Assembly: GCA_024699005.1 (NCBI GenBank)
Contig: JAILQN010000087.1
Span: 1-8,599, forward strand
From: Clostridia bacterium
Lineage (GTDB): Bacteria > Bacillota_A > Clostridia > Oscillospirales > Acutalibacteraceae
Length of the DNA: 8,599 bases
Direction: 5' to 3'
Numbering within the stretch: the first letter of the stretch is position 1; the number at the start of each line of letters is the position of its first letter. Below the pieces are notes generated by a model that searched no databases, had not been told where the DNA came from, and saw only the letters and a list, made by a program, of their open reading frames with translations. Of this stretch, positions 1 to 6,662 are shown in pieces. The translations under genes and the position numbers were made by a program.

Positions 1-40
1 TTTTAAAATCAATAGTTTCGGTCTTTTTTTTAATAACCGC

Positions 41-69
41 TTTACAAGCCCGTTAAAAAATGATATCAT
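41..69 (+). promoter_or_regulatory. Sigma-A promoter of glyS with extended -10
   Basis: A -35 box TTTACA (41-46) and a -10 box TATCAT (64-69) each match consensus at 5 of 6 positions, with an ideal 17 bp spacer. A TG at 61-62 makes an extended -10 (TGATATCAT). Transcription would start near 76, giving a leader of only about 28 nt. The 103 bases before the gene contain no T-box core (AGGGTGGNACCGCG type), so T-box control of this synthetase gene is unlikely from this promoter. Confidence 0.7.
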
Positions 70-103
70 TTCTTGAAATCAATAGTATGGAAGGTATAGC
101 GTT

Positions 104-1492
104 ATGGAAAATACCGAAAAATCAATGGAAAAAATCGTCGCTTTGTGCAAGGGCAGAGGCTTTATATTCCCGGGCAGCGATATCTATGGCGGTCTTGCGA
201 ACACCTGGGACTACGGTCCTCTCGGCGCGAGGCTCAAGAATACCGTAAAAGACACCTGGCGCAAGCGCTTTATCCAGGAGCGCAAGAACAGCTACGAGGT
301 GGACGCGGATATCCTTATGCACCCCAGAGTCTGGGAAGCAAGCGGTCACGTGGCGAGCTTCTCCGATCCGCTTCTTGACTGCAAGGAGTGCAAGATGCGT
401 TTCCGCGCGGACAATCTTATCGACGACTTCGATCCCGAGGCTCACGCCGACGGCATGACCAAGGAGGAGATGTTCGAGTACATCAAGGCTCATCACATCC
501 CGTGCCCCAACTGCGGTAAGCACGACTTTACCGGCATCAGGGAATTCAACCTTATGTTCCAGACCTTCCGCGGGGTCACGAACGACGCGAAGAGCGTTAT
601 ATACTTAAGGCCAGAGAACGCCCAGGGCGAGTACGTCAATTTCCTGAACGTACAGCGCACCATGCGCGCAAGGCTTCCGTTCTCCATCGGACAGATAGGC
701 AAGGCGTTCCGCAACGAGATCACCCCCGGAAACTTCACCTTCCGCACCATAGAGTTCGAGCAGATGGAATTCCAGACATTCTGCCGTCAGGGTACGGATA
801 TGGAACTGTACGAGTATTTCAAGGCCTACGGCAAAAAGTACTACGAGGACCTCGGAATCCCTGCGGAGCATCTTCGTTATCACGATCACGAAAAGCTGGC
901 GCACTACGCAAAGGCGGCGTGCGACATAGAATTTCTGTTCCCCTTCGGCTGGGGCGAGATCAACGGCACGCATAACCGCACCGATTTCGACCTTACCCGC
1001 CACCAGGAATACAGCGGGCAGAAGATGGAATATACCGATCCCGACACGAACGAGAAATTCATCCCGTATATCATAGAGTCCACCTACGGTCTGGACAGGA
1101 CCGTCCTCGCCCTGCTCTGCGAGGCTTACGACGAAGAAGTAGTTCCGACAGCTGACGGCAAAGAGGACGTCCGCGTGGTGCTGAGGCTCAGCCCGAAGGT
1201 CGCTCCCTATAAGGCAGCCGTGCTTCCGCTTTCCAAGAAGCTGGCGGAGGCTGCGGAGGAGAAGGTCTATAACGCCCTCGCCGGTGAATTTATGACCGAC
1301 TTCGACGTGACAGGTTCCATAGGCAAGCGTTACCGCCGCGAGGACGAGATCGGCACCCCGTTTTGCGTTACATACGATTTTGACTCCGAGGAGGACGGCT
1401 GCGTCACAGTGCGTGAGCGCGACTCCATGGAGCAGGTCAGGATGCCTATAAGCGAGGTCGGCGCATACGTTAGGAGAGCGGTTGAGTTTTAA
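104..1492 (+). CDS. glyS: Glycyl-tRNA synthetase, homodimeric (alpha2) type
   Basis: Cytoplasmic class II aminoacyl-tRNA synthetase that charges tRNA-Gly with glycine using ATP. The 462 residues match the usual length of the bacterial alpha2 enzyme. The start ATG at 104 follows GGAAGG (89-94) with a 9 bp gap; an in-frame ATG at 125 is possible but less well placed. Visible parts in order: N-terminal substrate-binding stretch GGLANTWDYGPLG (29-41); motif 1 region VWEASGHVASF (77-87); an insertion with C93-x2-C96 and C134-x2-C137, a zinc-finger-like four-cysteine set; RPENAQG (169-175); motif 2 beginning FRNE (202-205); motif 3 YGLDRTVLALL (328-338); and a C-terminal anticodon-binding domain from about residue 366, with GKRYRREDEIGTPF (407-420). 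This differs from the two-subunit glyQ/glyS enzyme of many bacteria. The reading frame is complete and nothing looks damaged. No clear terminator follows the stop. Confidence 0.97.
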   Translation: MENTEKSMEKIVALCKGRGFIFPGSDIYGGLANTWDYGPLGARLKNTVKDTWRKRFIQERKNSYEVDADILMHPRVWEASGHVASFSDPLLDCKECKMRFRADNLIDDFDPEAHADGMTKEEMFEYIKAHHIPCPNCGKHDFTGIREFNLMFQTFRGVTNDAKSVIYLRPENAQGEYVNFLNVQRTMRARLPFSIGQIGKAFRNEITPGNFTFRTIEFEQMEFQTFCRQGTDMELYEYFKAYGKKYYEDLGIPAEHLRYHDHEKLAHYAKAACDIEFLFPFGWGEINGTHNRTDFDLTRHQEYSGQKMEYTDPDTNEKFIPYIIESTYGLDRTVLALLCEAYDEEVVPTADGKEDVRVVLRLSPKVAPYKAAVLPLSKKLAEAAEEKVYNALAGEFMTDFDVTGSIGKRYRREDEIGTPFCVTYDFDSEEDGCVTVRERDSMEQVRMPISEVGAYVRRAVEF

Positions 1493-1494
1493 TT

Positions 1495-1515
1495 GATTTG
1501 CAATTTGCAGTGTGC
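1495..1515. repeat. Short degenerate heptamer array after glyS
   Basis: Three adjacent 7-mers, GATTTGC, AATTTGC and AGTGTGC, begin 2 bp after the glyS stop codon; the next 7 bases (AATCGCG) still start with AAT. The array is short and imperfect, so it could be chance, but heptamer arrays recur in other spacers of this window. A distant partly inverted copy (CGCAATTGCACT, about 1618-1629) lies near the far end of the same spacer. The remainder of the spacer up to 1691 shows no convincing promoter, terminator or RNA. Confidence 0.4.
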
Positions 1516-1691
1516 AATCGCGCCAAACCGTTACGTAAATGCTGACTATTTCACCGCCCGGTAAGGTTCTGAACATCTCGCTGTGTGGAAGGAATTAAGC
1601 TTTTATCCGGCATGAATCGCAATTGCACTTTTCAGATTTCACGTTTGTTTTTTACCATTTATTTCATTTCAGGAAAGGAATACTACTGACT

Positions 1692-3137
1692 ATGAATCCT
1701 GTGATCATTCTTCCCGGTATAGGACAATCCAAAGTAAACATAGCAGATGCGAACGGCAATAAAGTGCAGAGCGCGTTTCCTCCTTCGATAGACGCCAAGG
1801 CGATAATCAGCGACCTTAAGGGCGATCTTCTCAAGATGATGCTGTTCCGAAAGGACAAGGGCTTTTCGGACAAGATCGCGAAGATCGCGCGCGAGGCAGT
1901 TGCGCCGCTGTCCACAGGACCGGACGGCAAGCCCGCCATGAACGCCCGCGCAGTGACCTATAACAGGCCGGTTTCCGAGTGCACACCGGATGAAAAACGC
2001 CACATTTACAGGATGATACCCATGGAAGAGCTGGGCGAAGAAGCAGGGGAGGACAATCTCTTTTTCTTCGCGTATAATCCCTTCGGCAATCTGTTCGATA
2101 CGGTCGAGGAGCTGCATGCCTATATCGCGATGGTCAGGGAACGTACCGGAGCTGAAAAGGTCAACCTGATAGTCGTTTCCCTGAGCGGCGTGCTTCTGCG
2201 CGGATATATGCTTAAATACGGCGCTTCGGAGCTGGATAAGGTCGTCAACGTGGTTTCCGCGCTGGACGGCACCGCCGTGGTCGCGGACGCTTACGAAAAG
2301 AAGCTCAAGACAGACGATCCCGTAGGCATGCTCAAAAGCATGGGCGGCAAGTTCGCGAAGGTTGCGGAACTTGCGAATATGGTGCCTGCCGAGGTCATGC
2401 GCAACTGCATAGACAAGGGCTACGCCGTCGGCGCGGAGTCGCTGCTGCATAACTGCACGATAATGTGGGGCGCGATCCCGCGCGATCGCTTTGAACCGAT
2501 ATACAACGCGTATCTCAGGGGCAAGGGCAAGCCGGAGCTTGAGGCTGAGGTCAGTGAATTCAACGAATACAATCAGGATTTCGCCGCGCATGCAAAAGAG
2601 GCGGAGGAACAGTACGGCGTCAAGTTCTGGCAGCTCTGCGGTTTTGACAGGGAGCTGGTCCCGGTGGTGGATTCCGTAAAACTCTCATCCGACGGCATGA
2701 TCAACCTCGGTTCCGCTTCGTTCGGAACGACCGAACCGGAAGCCGGTTCAGGCAGCTGTGAATCCGGCTGTGTTTTCCCGGACAGGACATGGTTCTTCAA
2801 AAACCAGCAGCATGATGATATCGCCTGGAACGACGCCGCTCTCAGCCTTGTCAGGGCGATACTGACCGAAGAAGTCACAGACGTGGATTCTTCGGAAAAA
2901 TTCCCGAGGATAAACGGCGTCAGAAACACAAGAAAGCTCAAATACACGCTTGTGCCTCAGGCAAAGACCTTCCTTGCCAAAACCGATTTGCCGGAAGATA
3001 TACGTTCGGAGCTCAGCGCGTGCGTTGAATCCTATGAAGAGCTTCTTAAGGCTACCGCGGCGGTTTCTCAGGAACCCGTCCGCACGCTTGAAGCAAGATT
3101 CAACGCGGCGTTTGAAAAAATGAAGAGCGGGGAATGA
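1692..3137 (+). CDS. LCAT-like alpha/beta hydrolase (putative lipase/acyltransferase)
   Basis: A 481-residue protein without signal peptide or membrane segment, probably cytoplasmic. The start is ATG 1692, preceded by GGAAAGGA (1672-1679); an upstream TTG at 1623 adds 23 unlikely residues. The beginning (PVIILPGIGQSKV, 3-15) resembles the first strand and oxyanion loop of lecithin:cholesterol acyltransferase-like hydrolases. VNLIVVSLSGVLLRGYM (157-173) aligns with the nucleophile elbow VNLIGHSMGGLLARYYL of that fold, making S163 the likely nucleophile, although both elbow glycines of GxSxG are replaced (V161, S165). D334 in SSDGMINLG and H374 in QQHDDI are placed as the acid and histidine usually are, so a triad looks complete. 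Substrate unknown. A heptamer array abuts the stop codon. Family assignment is by fold-level similarity; a catalytically altered member is possible. Confidence 0.7.
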   Translation: MNPVIILPGIGQSKVNIADANGNKVQSAFPPSIDAKAIISDLKGDLLKMMLFRKDKGFSDKIAKIAREAVAPLSTGPDGKPAMNARAVTYNRPVSECTPDEKRHIYRMIPMEELGEEAGEDNLFFFAYNPFGNLFDTVEELHAYIAMVRERTGAEKVNLIVVSLSGVLLRGYMLKYGASELDKVVNVVSALDGTAVVADAYEKKLKTDDPVGMLKSMGGKFAKVAELANMVPAEVMRNCIDKGYAVGAESLLHNCTIMWGAIPRDRFEPIYNAYLRGKGKPELEAEVSEFNEYNQDFAAHAKEAEEQYGVKFWQLCGFDRELVPVVDSVKLSSDGMINLGSASFGTTEPEAGSGSCESGCVFPDRTWFFKNQQHDDIAWNDAALSLVRAILTEEVTDVDSSEKFPRINGVRNTRKLKYTLVPQAKTFLAKTDLPEDIRSELSACVESYEELLKATAAVSQEPVRTLEARFNAAFEKMKSGE

Positions 3138-3185
3138 GTTCTGAGTTCCAAGTTCTCAGTTCCAAGTTCTAAGCTCCAAGTTCAC
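3137..3185. repeat. AGTTCYN heptamer tandem array, seven copies
   Basis: Exactly seven consecutive 7-mers: AGTTCTG, AGTTCCA, AGTTCTC, AGTTCCA, AGTTCTA, AGCTCCA, AGTTCAC. Positions 1-5 are AGTTC in six of the seven copies. Copies 2-7 also pair up as a 14 bp period. The first base of the array is the last base of the TGA stop of the hydrolase gene. No coding role: a 7 bp unit does not keep frame. It resembles in kind the short tandem heptamer repeats (STRRs) known from cyanobacterial spacers, with a different unit. Confidence 0.9.
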
Positions 3186-3192
3186 AACATTT

Positions 3193-3220
3193 TTGATCGC
3201 AACACTCAAAACGCAATACT
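3193..3220 (+). promoter_or_regulatory. Candidate promoter for the ABC gene, leaderless geometry
   Basis: TTGATC (3193-3198) and AATACT (3215-3220) are separated by 16 bp. The -35 matches consensus at 4 of 6 positions and the -10 at 4 of 6. A start site 7 nt past the -10 would be at 3227, which is the A of the ATG. The -10 lies inside the third AANACT-like heptamer. Weak on sequence alone. Confidence 0.3.
3200..3220. repeat. Degenerate heptamer array before the ABC ATPase gene
   Basis: Three 7-mers, CAACACT, CAAAACG and CAATACT, occupy the last bases before the GAAAAA that precedes ATG 3227. They resemble the units found before the genes starting at 5413 and 7886 (AAACACT/AAAAACT). Short and imperfect, so it is supported mainly by the recurrence. 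Confidence 0.5.
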
Positions 3221-3226
3221 GAAAAA

Positions 3227-3949
3227 ATGGAAAATGCTCTCAGTGTCAGAAATCTGACAAAATCCTATGTAAGGCGCCATACGGTGCTCGACGACATATC
3301 GTTCGACGTGCCTGCGGGCAGGATAGTGGGTCTCTTGGGGCCTAACGGCTGCGGCAAGACGACTCTTCTGAAAATACTTGCCGGAGTGATCCACAATTAC
3401 TCCGGAGAGGTGCTTGTGAGCGGCGATGCGCCGGGACCGGTATCCAAGTCCACTACGGCTTATCTGCCCGATACCACCTACATTTCCGACAGGTTCAGGA
3501 CGATAGACGCAATCAATTATTTCAACGACTTTTTCTATGATTTTGACAAGGAAAAGGCGATCGACTTCACAAAGCGGTTCGACCTTGACCCGAGGCAGAA
3601 GATCAAGACCATGTCCAAAGGTATGCAGGAAAAGGTCCAGCTTTTGCTGGTCATGTCCCGCGCGGCGAAGGTTTATCTCCTGGACGAGCCTTTGGGCGGA
3701 GTGGATCCGGCGGCGCGCGAGAGCATCCTGAACACCATAATGGAGAATTACGCCGAGCATTCCACTGTGGTCATATCCACACATATGGTCAACGATCTTG
3801 AAACCTCTTTTAATCACGTTCTGATCCTGGGACACGGAAAGGTGCTGGTGAATACTTCTGTCGAAAACGTCCGGGCAAGCGGCAAGTCGCTTGAGCAGAT
3901 CTTTAAGGAAGTCATCGGCGGAAATGACTGGGAAATGGGGGGAGTATGA
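3227..3949 (+). CDS. ABC transporter ATP-binding protein
   Basis: A 240-residue nucleotide-binding subunit that would power the membrane protein encoded next to it. Walker A is GPNGCGKTT (38-46), the signature loop is degenerate (MSKGMQ, 129-134, in place of LSGGQ), Walker B is VYLLDEP (149-155), the D-loop is GGVD (157-160) and the switch histidine is H186. The Q-loop position reads YLPDTTY (79-85), with aspartate where glutamine is usual. The degenerate signature and the context LLDEPLGGVDPAAR are typical of small YtrB-like Firmicutes ABC ATPases, often exporters or stress-related; the cargo cannot be told. No Shine-Dalgarno precedes ATG 3227 and no alternative in-frame start lies near, which fits a leaderless message. 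The permease gene starts 1 bp after its stop, with that gene's ribosome site inside this gene's 3' end. Confidence 0.93.
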   Translation: MENALSVRNLTKSYVRRHTVLDDISFDVPAGRIVGLLGPNGCGKTTLLKILAGVIHNYSGEVLVSGDAPGPVSKSTTAYLPDTTYISDRFRTIDAINYFNDFFYDFDKEKAIDFTKRFDLDPRQKIKTMSKGMQEKVQLLLVMSRAAKVYLLDEPLGGVDPAARESILNTIMENYAEHSTVVISTHMVNDLETSFNHVLILGHGKVLVNTSVENVRASGKSLEQIFKEVIGGNDWEMGGV

Positions 3950-3950
3950 T

Positions 3951-4781
3951 ATGACAGGCAAGCTTCTGAAGCATGACCTCCGCGACGGCGCCCTTGTCAT
4001 GGGGCATATCTATCTTGCCGCCGCCATAGCGATAGCCGCCATGATCGGCGCGGCGCTGACCAAACCTTCGGATCTGGTGAAATTTCTGCTTTCGCTGGTG
4101 ATAGTCGTCATCACATTCGTTGCCGTTGTAGTTACGTTTGTTTCCGTGGTATTCGGCGCGAATAAAAAGCTTTTCGGCCGAGAAGGGTATCTGACCCTTA
4201 CTCTGCCGGTGCGCACTTCCTCGCTCATATTTTCAAAATGGCTCGCCGCCACCGTGTGGGTGGTCATAAGCTACGCTCTTGTCGCCATGTCTTTCGTGGG
4301 CGTTTACATTTTCTGGACCAGCGAGAACGAACACGGCGCGCAGATCTACGATATGCTCACGCAGTTCGCTCAGTCGTTCGGCTTCGGGGCAGAGAAGGTA
4401 TATACCCAGTTTTTTATAGTCAATGCGATCATAGGTCTGTTCAACGCCTGCATCTTTGTGATGTTCGTGCTGTTCGCAATAACACTGTCCAATATCCGCC
4501 CGTTTTCGTCTCTCGGGACGTTCGGCGTGATACTGTTCCTTGCGCTGACCATCATCGGAGTTCAGGTCGCCGGCAACGCCCTTGCCAATCTGTGCGATAT
4601 CACCATGGTGATACAGGAGAGCGGCATTTCAATGGCTGTTGATACGGAGTATATAAACGAAGCTGTCTTTAACGGCGGTCTGACAATCGGTTTTACGACC
4701 GTTTACTTCAAGGCGATCATTACTGTTTTCATTTATATCCTCACCGTCCAGCTTGTGGACAGCAAGGTGAATCTTAAATGA
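3951..4781 (+). CDS. ABC-2-type transporter permease
   Basis: A 276-residue integral membrane protein, partner of the ATPase encoded just before it. About six membrane segments can be read: 18-37, 45-68, 97-122, 155-178, 188-207 and 245-268. The cytoplasmic loop between segments 2 and 3 holds GREGYLTLTLPV (76-87), a stretch recurrent in Firmicutes ABC permeases of this size. The start is ATG 3951, 6 bp after GGGGGGAG (3937-3944); the longer frame from 3891 overlaps the ATPase gene and would add 20 hydrophilic residues, so it is rejected. The stop TGA (4779-4781) overlaps the ATG of the cyclase gene, so the three genes are probably translated together. Substrate unknown; an exporter role is inferred from the ABC-2 type, with no binding-protein gene nearby. 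Confidence 0.88.
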   Translation: MTGKLLKHDLRDGALVMGHIYLAAAIAIAAMIGAALTKPSDLVKFLLSLVIVVITFVAVVVTFVSVVFGANKKLFGREGYLTLTLPVRTSSLIFSKWLAATVWVVISYALVAMSFVGVYIFWTSENEHGAQIYDMLTQFAQSFGFGAEKVYTQFFIVNAIIGLFNACIFVMFVLFAITLSNIRPFSSLGTFGVILFLALTIIGVQVAGNALANLCDITMVIQESGISMAVDTEYINEAVFNGGLTIGFTTVYFKAIITVFIYILTVQLVDSKVNLK

Positions 4782-5356
4782 TCATCGATATCTCCCGCGA
4801 CATAACCGCCTGTCCGGTCTATCCCGGAGACCCCGGCTGTGAGGTTACCGGCGTTCAGTCCTTGAAGAACGGCGACGGCTGCAACCTGAGCAAGATCGAC
4901 ACGGGGCTTCACAACGGCACCCATGCCGACGCGCCTCTGCATTTTATTGACGGCGGAGTCAGCATAGACAATGTATCGCCTGATCATTTTATCGGCGAGT
5001 GTGTTGTCTGCGAGACAGCAGGCGGTGCCATTGACGAGGAGAGAGCGAAAGATCTGCCGGTTGCGGAGCGATTGCTTATAAAAAGCGGCGGAAAAGCGTA
5101 TTTTACTGGGGACGGCGCGGCGTATCTTGCCGGAAACGGCGTTAAGCTCATCGGTACGGACTCCAATTCCGTGGGTATCCACGGCGACCAGGTCGCTCCG
5201 CACAGAGCTTTTTTGTCGGTTGGCGTCGATATAGTCGAAAATCTCGAACTTTCCGAAGTCCGGCCGGGCAGGTATTTCTTATCCGCCCTTCCGATAAAAA
5301 TAGGCGGCGCGGAAGCTGCGCCTGTCAGAGCCGTACTTGTTGATAATGATATCTGA
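4778..5356 (+). CDS. Cyclase-family metal hydrolase (kynurenine formamidase-like)
   Basis: A 192-residue cytosolic enzyme of the cyclase family (PF04199), which includes the bacterial kynurenine formamidase KynB. The hallmark motif HxGTHxDxPxH appears as HNGTHADAPLH (45-55), giving metal ligands H45, H49 and D51 plus H55. Further on, H142 (APHR) and E154 (VENL) are 12 residues apart, matching the spacing of the second metal pair in KynB (H160/E172 of the Bacillus anthracis enzyme). D128 in GTDSNSVG fits the family's central GxDsxS stretch. The protein is slightly shorter than typical (about 205-220). Start ATG 4778 overlaps the permease stop (ATGA), with AAGGTGA (4764-4770) as ribosome site 7 bp upstream. 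No other tryptophan-degradation gene is present, so the substrate may be another amide or lactone. Confidence 0.88.
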   Translation: MIIDISRDITACPVYPGDPGCEVTGVQSLKNGDGCNLSKIDTGLHNGTHADAPLHFIDGGVSIDNVSPDHFIGECVVCETAGGAIDEERAKDLPVAERLLIKSGGKAYFTGDGAAYLAGNGVKLIGTDSNSVGIHGDQVAPHRAFLSVGVDIVENLELSEVRPGRYFLSALPIKIGGAEAAPVRAVLVDNDI

Positions 5357-5368
5357 TCTGAGTATTAA
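5340..5368 (+). promoter_or_regulatory. Candidate promoter for the Mbeg1-like gene
   Basis: TTGATA (5340-5345, 5 of 6) and TATTAA (5363-5368, 4 of 6) with a 17 bp spacer. The -35 lies in the end of the cyclase gene. Transcription would start about 5375 inside the heptamer array. Read-through from the ABC/cyclase cluster is equally possible because no terminator intervenes. Confidence 0.33.
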
Positions 5369-5400
5369 AAACTAAACACTAAAAACTATATACTTAAACA
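5366..5400. repeat. TAAAMAC heptamer array before the Mbeg1-like gene
   Basis: Consecutive 7-mers TAAAAAC, TAAACAC, TAAAAAC, TATATAC, then a decayed TTAAACA, directly followed by the ribosome site AGGGGA (5401-5406). Read in another register the unit is AAANACT. It matches the array before the LOG gene on the other strand (YAAACAC) and has the same orientation relative to its downstream gene. Confidence 0.75.
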
Positions 5401-5412
5401 AGGGGAATTGCT

Positions 5413-6552
5413 ATGTATAACGTGTTTGATTACGCCAGGGAATACGGCGACAAGTCCTTCTCCGAGCTTCCGTTCAACGACGTGGACGCCGTGCTTCTGT
5501 GCAACGCCATGTATATGTGGGTGGAATGGGTCGTTTCGAGGGATCTTCAGCCCATCGACGAGGCTATGACCATCGCCGAATCCAACCGTCTGCTTATGGA
5601 GATGTTCCACGGCGAGTACGTGGGCTTCGGCCTTGCCATGAACGCTCAGGTCCCGAAGGGCTATGACGAGATCGCCCAGACGAAGCGCTTCGGCAATATT
5701 AAAATTACCGGAGCTCGCAACGAATATGATATTGACGAACATCTGCAGTATTTCGCTGTCACCCTGTTCATCGACGACGAGCAGCTTATGGTGGTCTATC
5801 GCGGCACCGACGATTCCATGGCGGGCTGGATAGAAGACGCGGATATATTCGTGAAACAGGAGATACCGTCCTATCCTCTTGCGCTCAGCTATATACACGA
5901 GGTCGCGGACACCTATCCCGATAAAAAGATCATCGTCGGCGGCCACTCCAAGGGCGGAAACGTGGCTCTCTACGCAGCGCTCAGCTGCCGCGAGGACGTC
6001 AGGGCAAGATTCTCCCGCGTGTATAACAACGACGGCCCCGGCTTTGCGAATTACGATATCTTCAAGACCGGCGCATACGATCAGATCAAACCCGTTTACA
6101 GGCACATAATACCGTTCAATTCCATGGTCGGCATGATGCTCTGCCACGACAAGGATTACCTTATTGTGAACTCCACCGCTCCCGTCGGCGCGATGCAGCA
6201 TTCGAGCGAGACCTGGCAGTTCAAGGGACCGGAGCTCGATCTTCGCGACGAGCTGGGCACGGAAGGCAAGATCAACGAGCGCGCCTTCGAGATGCTCGGC
6301 GAGAACGTGGATCTGGATAACCTCCACGCGATCTACGGTCTGCTGCTCGCCATGGACGAGGGCATGTCCCAGCCCGGTCTTATCGGTATTGCGAAGAATC
6401 TTCCGTCGTCGGTCATCGCCGCGGTCAAAGCGTATCGTCAGGCTGAACCCGAAGAAAAGGAGCTTATCAAAAAAGGTCTGCTTAAATTCGGCGGCATATT
6501 AAAGACCTCCGTTCAGTCCGTAAGGCAGGAGAATAAAGAGAAGAAACAGTGA
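5413..6552 (+). CDS. Mbeg1-like (DUF2974) alpha/beta serine hydrolase
   Basis: A 379-residue soluble protein of the DUF2974/Mbeg1-like family (PF11187), related to class 3 lipases. Its N-terminal part has the family's PFNDVDAVLLCNAMYM (20-35). The strand VVYRGTDDS (127-135) corresponds to the usual fRGTD stretch by the oxyanion site. The nucleophile elbow is GGHSKGGNVA (176-185) with S179 central. NNDGPGF (205-211) and MQHSSETW (261-268) are further family blocks, with H263 the likely catalytic histidine; the acid could be D207 or D246. The C-terminal ~90 residues are charged and helical-looking (EEKELIKKG). There is no signal peptide or membrane segment. Start ATG 5413 lies 6 bp after AGGGGA. 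Lipase or esterase activity is inferred from the fold; natural substrate unknown. It is followed by a strong terminator. Confidence 0.9.
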   Translation: MYNVFDYAREYGDKSFSELPFNDVDAVLLCNAMYMWVEWVVSRDLQPIDEAMTIAESNRLLMEMFHGEYVGFGLAMNAQVPKGYDEIAQTKRFGNIKITGARNEYDIDEHLQYFAVTLFIDDEQLMVVYRGTDDSMAGWIEDADIFVKQEIPSYPLALSYIHEVADTYPDKKIIVGGHSKGGNVALYAALSCREDVRARFSRVYNNDGPGFANYDIFKTGAYDQIKPVYRHIIPFNSMVGMMLCHDKDYLIVNSTAPVGAMQHSSETWQFKGPELDLRDELGTEGKINERAFEMLGENVDLDNLHAIYGLLLAMDEGMSQPGLIGIAKNLPSSVIAAVKAYRQAEPEEKELIKKGLLKFGGILKTSVQSVRQENKEKKQ

Positions 6553-6557
6553 TCAGG

Positions 6558-6590
6558 CAACAGGGGCGGCGAGTCCGTCCCTGTTGTTTT
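6558..6590 (+). terminator. Rho-independent terminator after the Mbeg1-like gene
   Basis: A 12 bp stem (6558-6569 with 6575-6586; one G-U pair at 6566/6578) closed by the 5 nt loop CGAGT and followed by TTTT (6587-6590). It begins 5 bp past the stop codon and ends the left-hand + strand gene run. Confidence 0.9.
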
Positions 6591-6608
6591 ACGTATTGAG
6601 AGCGCGAT

Positions 6609-6649
6609 TTTTATGCAAATCTAAAGTGTCAGTTTTGATTTGCATAAAA
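6609..6649. repeat. 13 bp inverted repeat upstream of the ATPase remnant
   Basis: TTTTATGCAAATC (6609-6621) and its perfect reverse complement GATTTGCATAAAA (6637-6649) flank a 15 nt loop. Further partial pairing continues outward to 6607/6651. The right arm ends 2 bp before the ribosome site of the ATPase remnant. There is no T-run for a terminator, so an operator or the end of a mobile unit are the likelier readings. Confidence 0.85.
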
Positions 6650-6662
6650 TTGAGGTGATCGG

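Noticed and set aside
1493..1540. Terminator after glyS
   Set aside because: GATTTGC/GCAATC can pair only imperfectly and no T-run follows.
605..1576. Long - strand open frame (323 codons) antisense to glyS, and similar ones at 1683-2591, 3206-4000 and 5386-6327
   Set aside because: They lie opposite clearly conserved genes, show no recognisable domain, and are expected from the GC-rich codon use of the true frames.
1623..1691. Upstream TTG start adding 23 residues to the LCAT-like hydrolase
   Set aside because: The added residues are not typical of the family, and ATG 1692 has a ribosome site (GGAAAGGA) and begins at the first conserved strand.
3137..3185. CRISPR array
   Set aside because: The 7 bp units are directly adjacent without spacers; repeat and spacer lengths do not fit and no cas gene is present.
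3891..3950. Upstream start for the ABC permease overlapping the ATPase gene
   Set aside because: ATG 3951 has a strong ribosome site at 6 bp; the extension reads through the ATPase gene's conserved 3' end and is hydrophilic.
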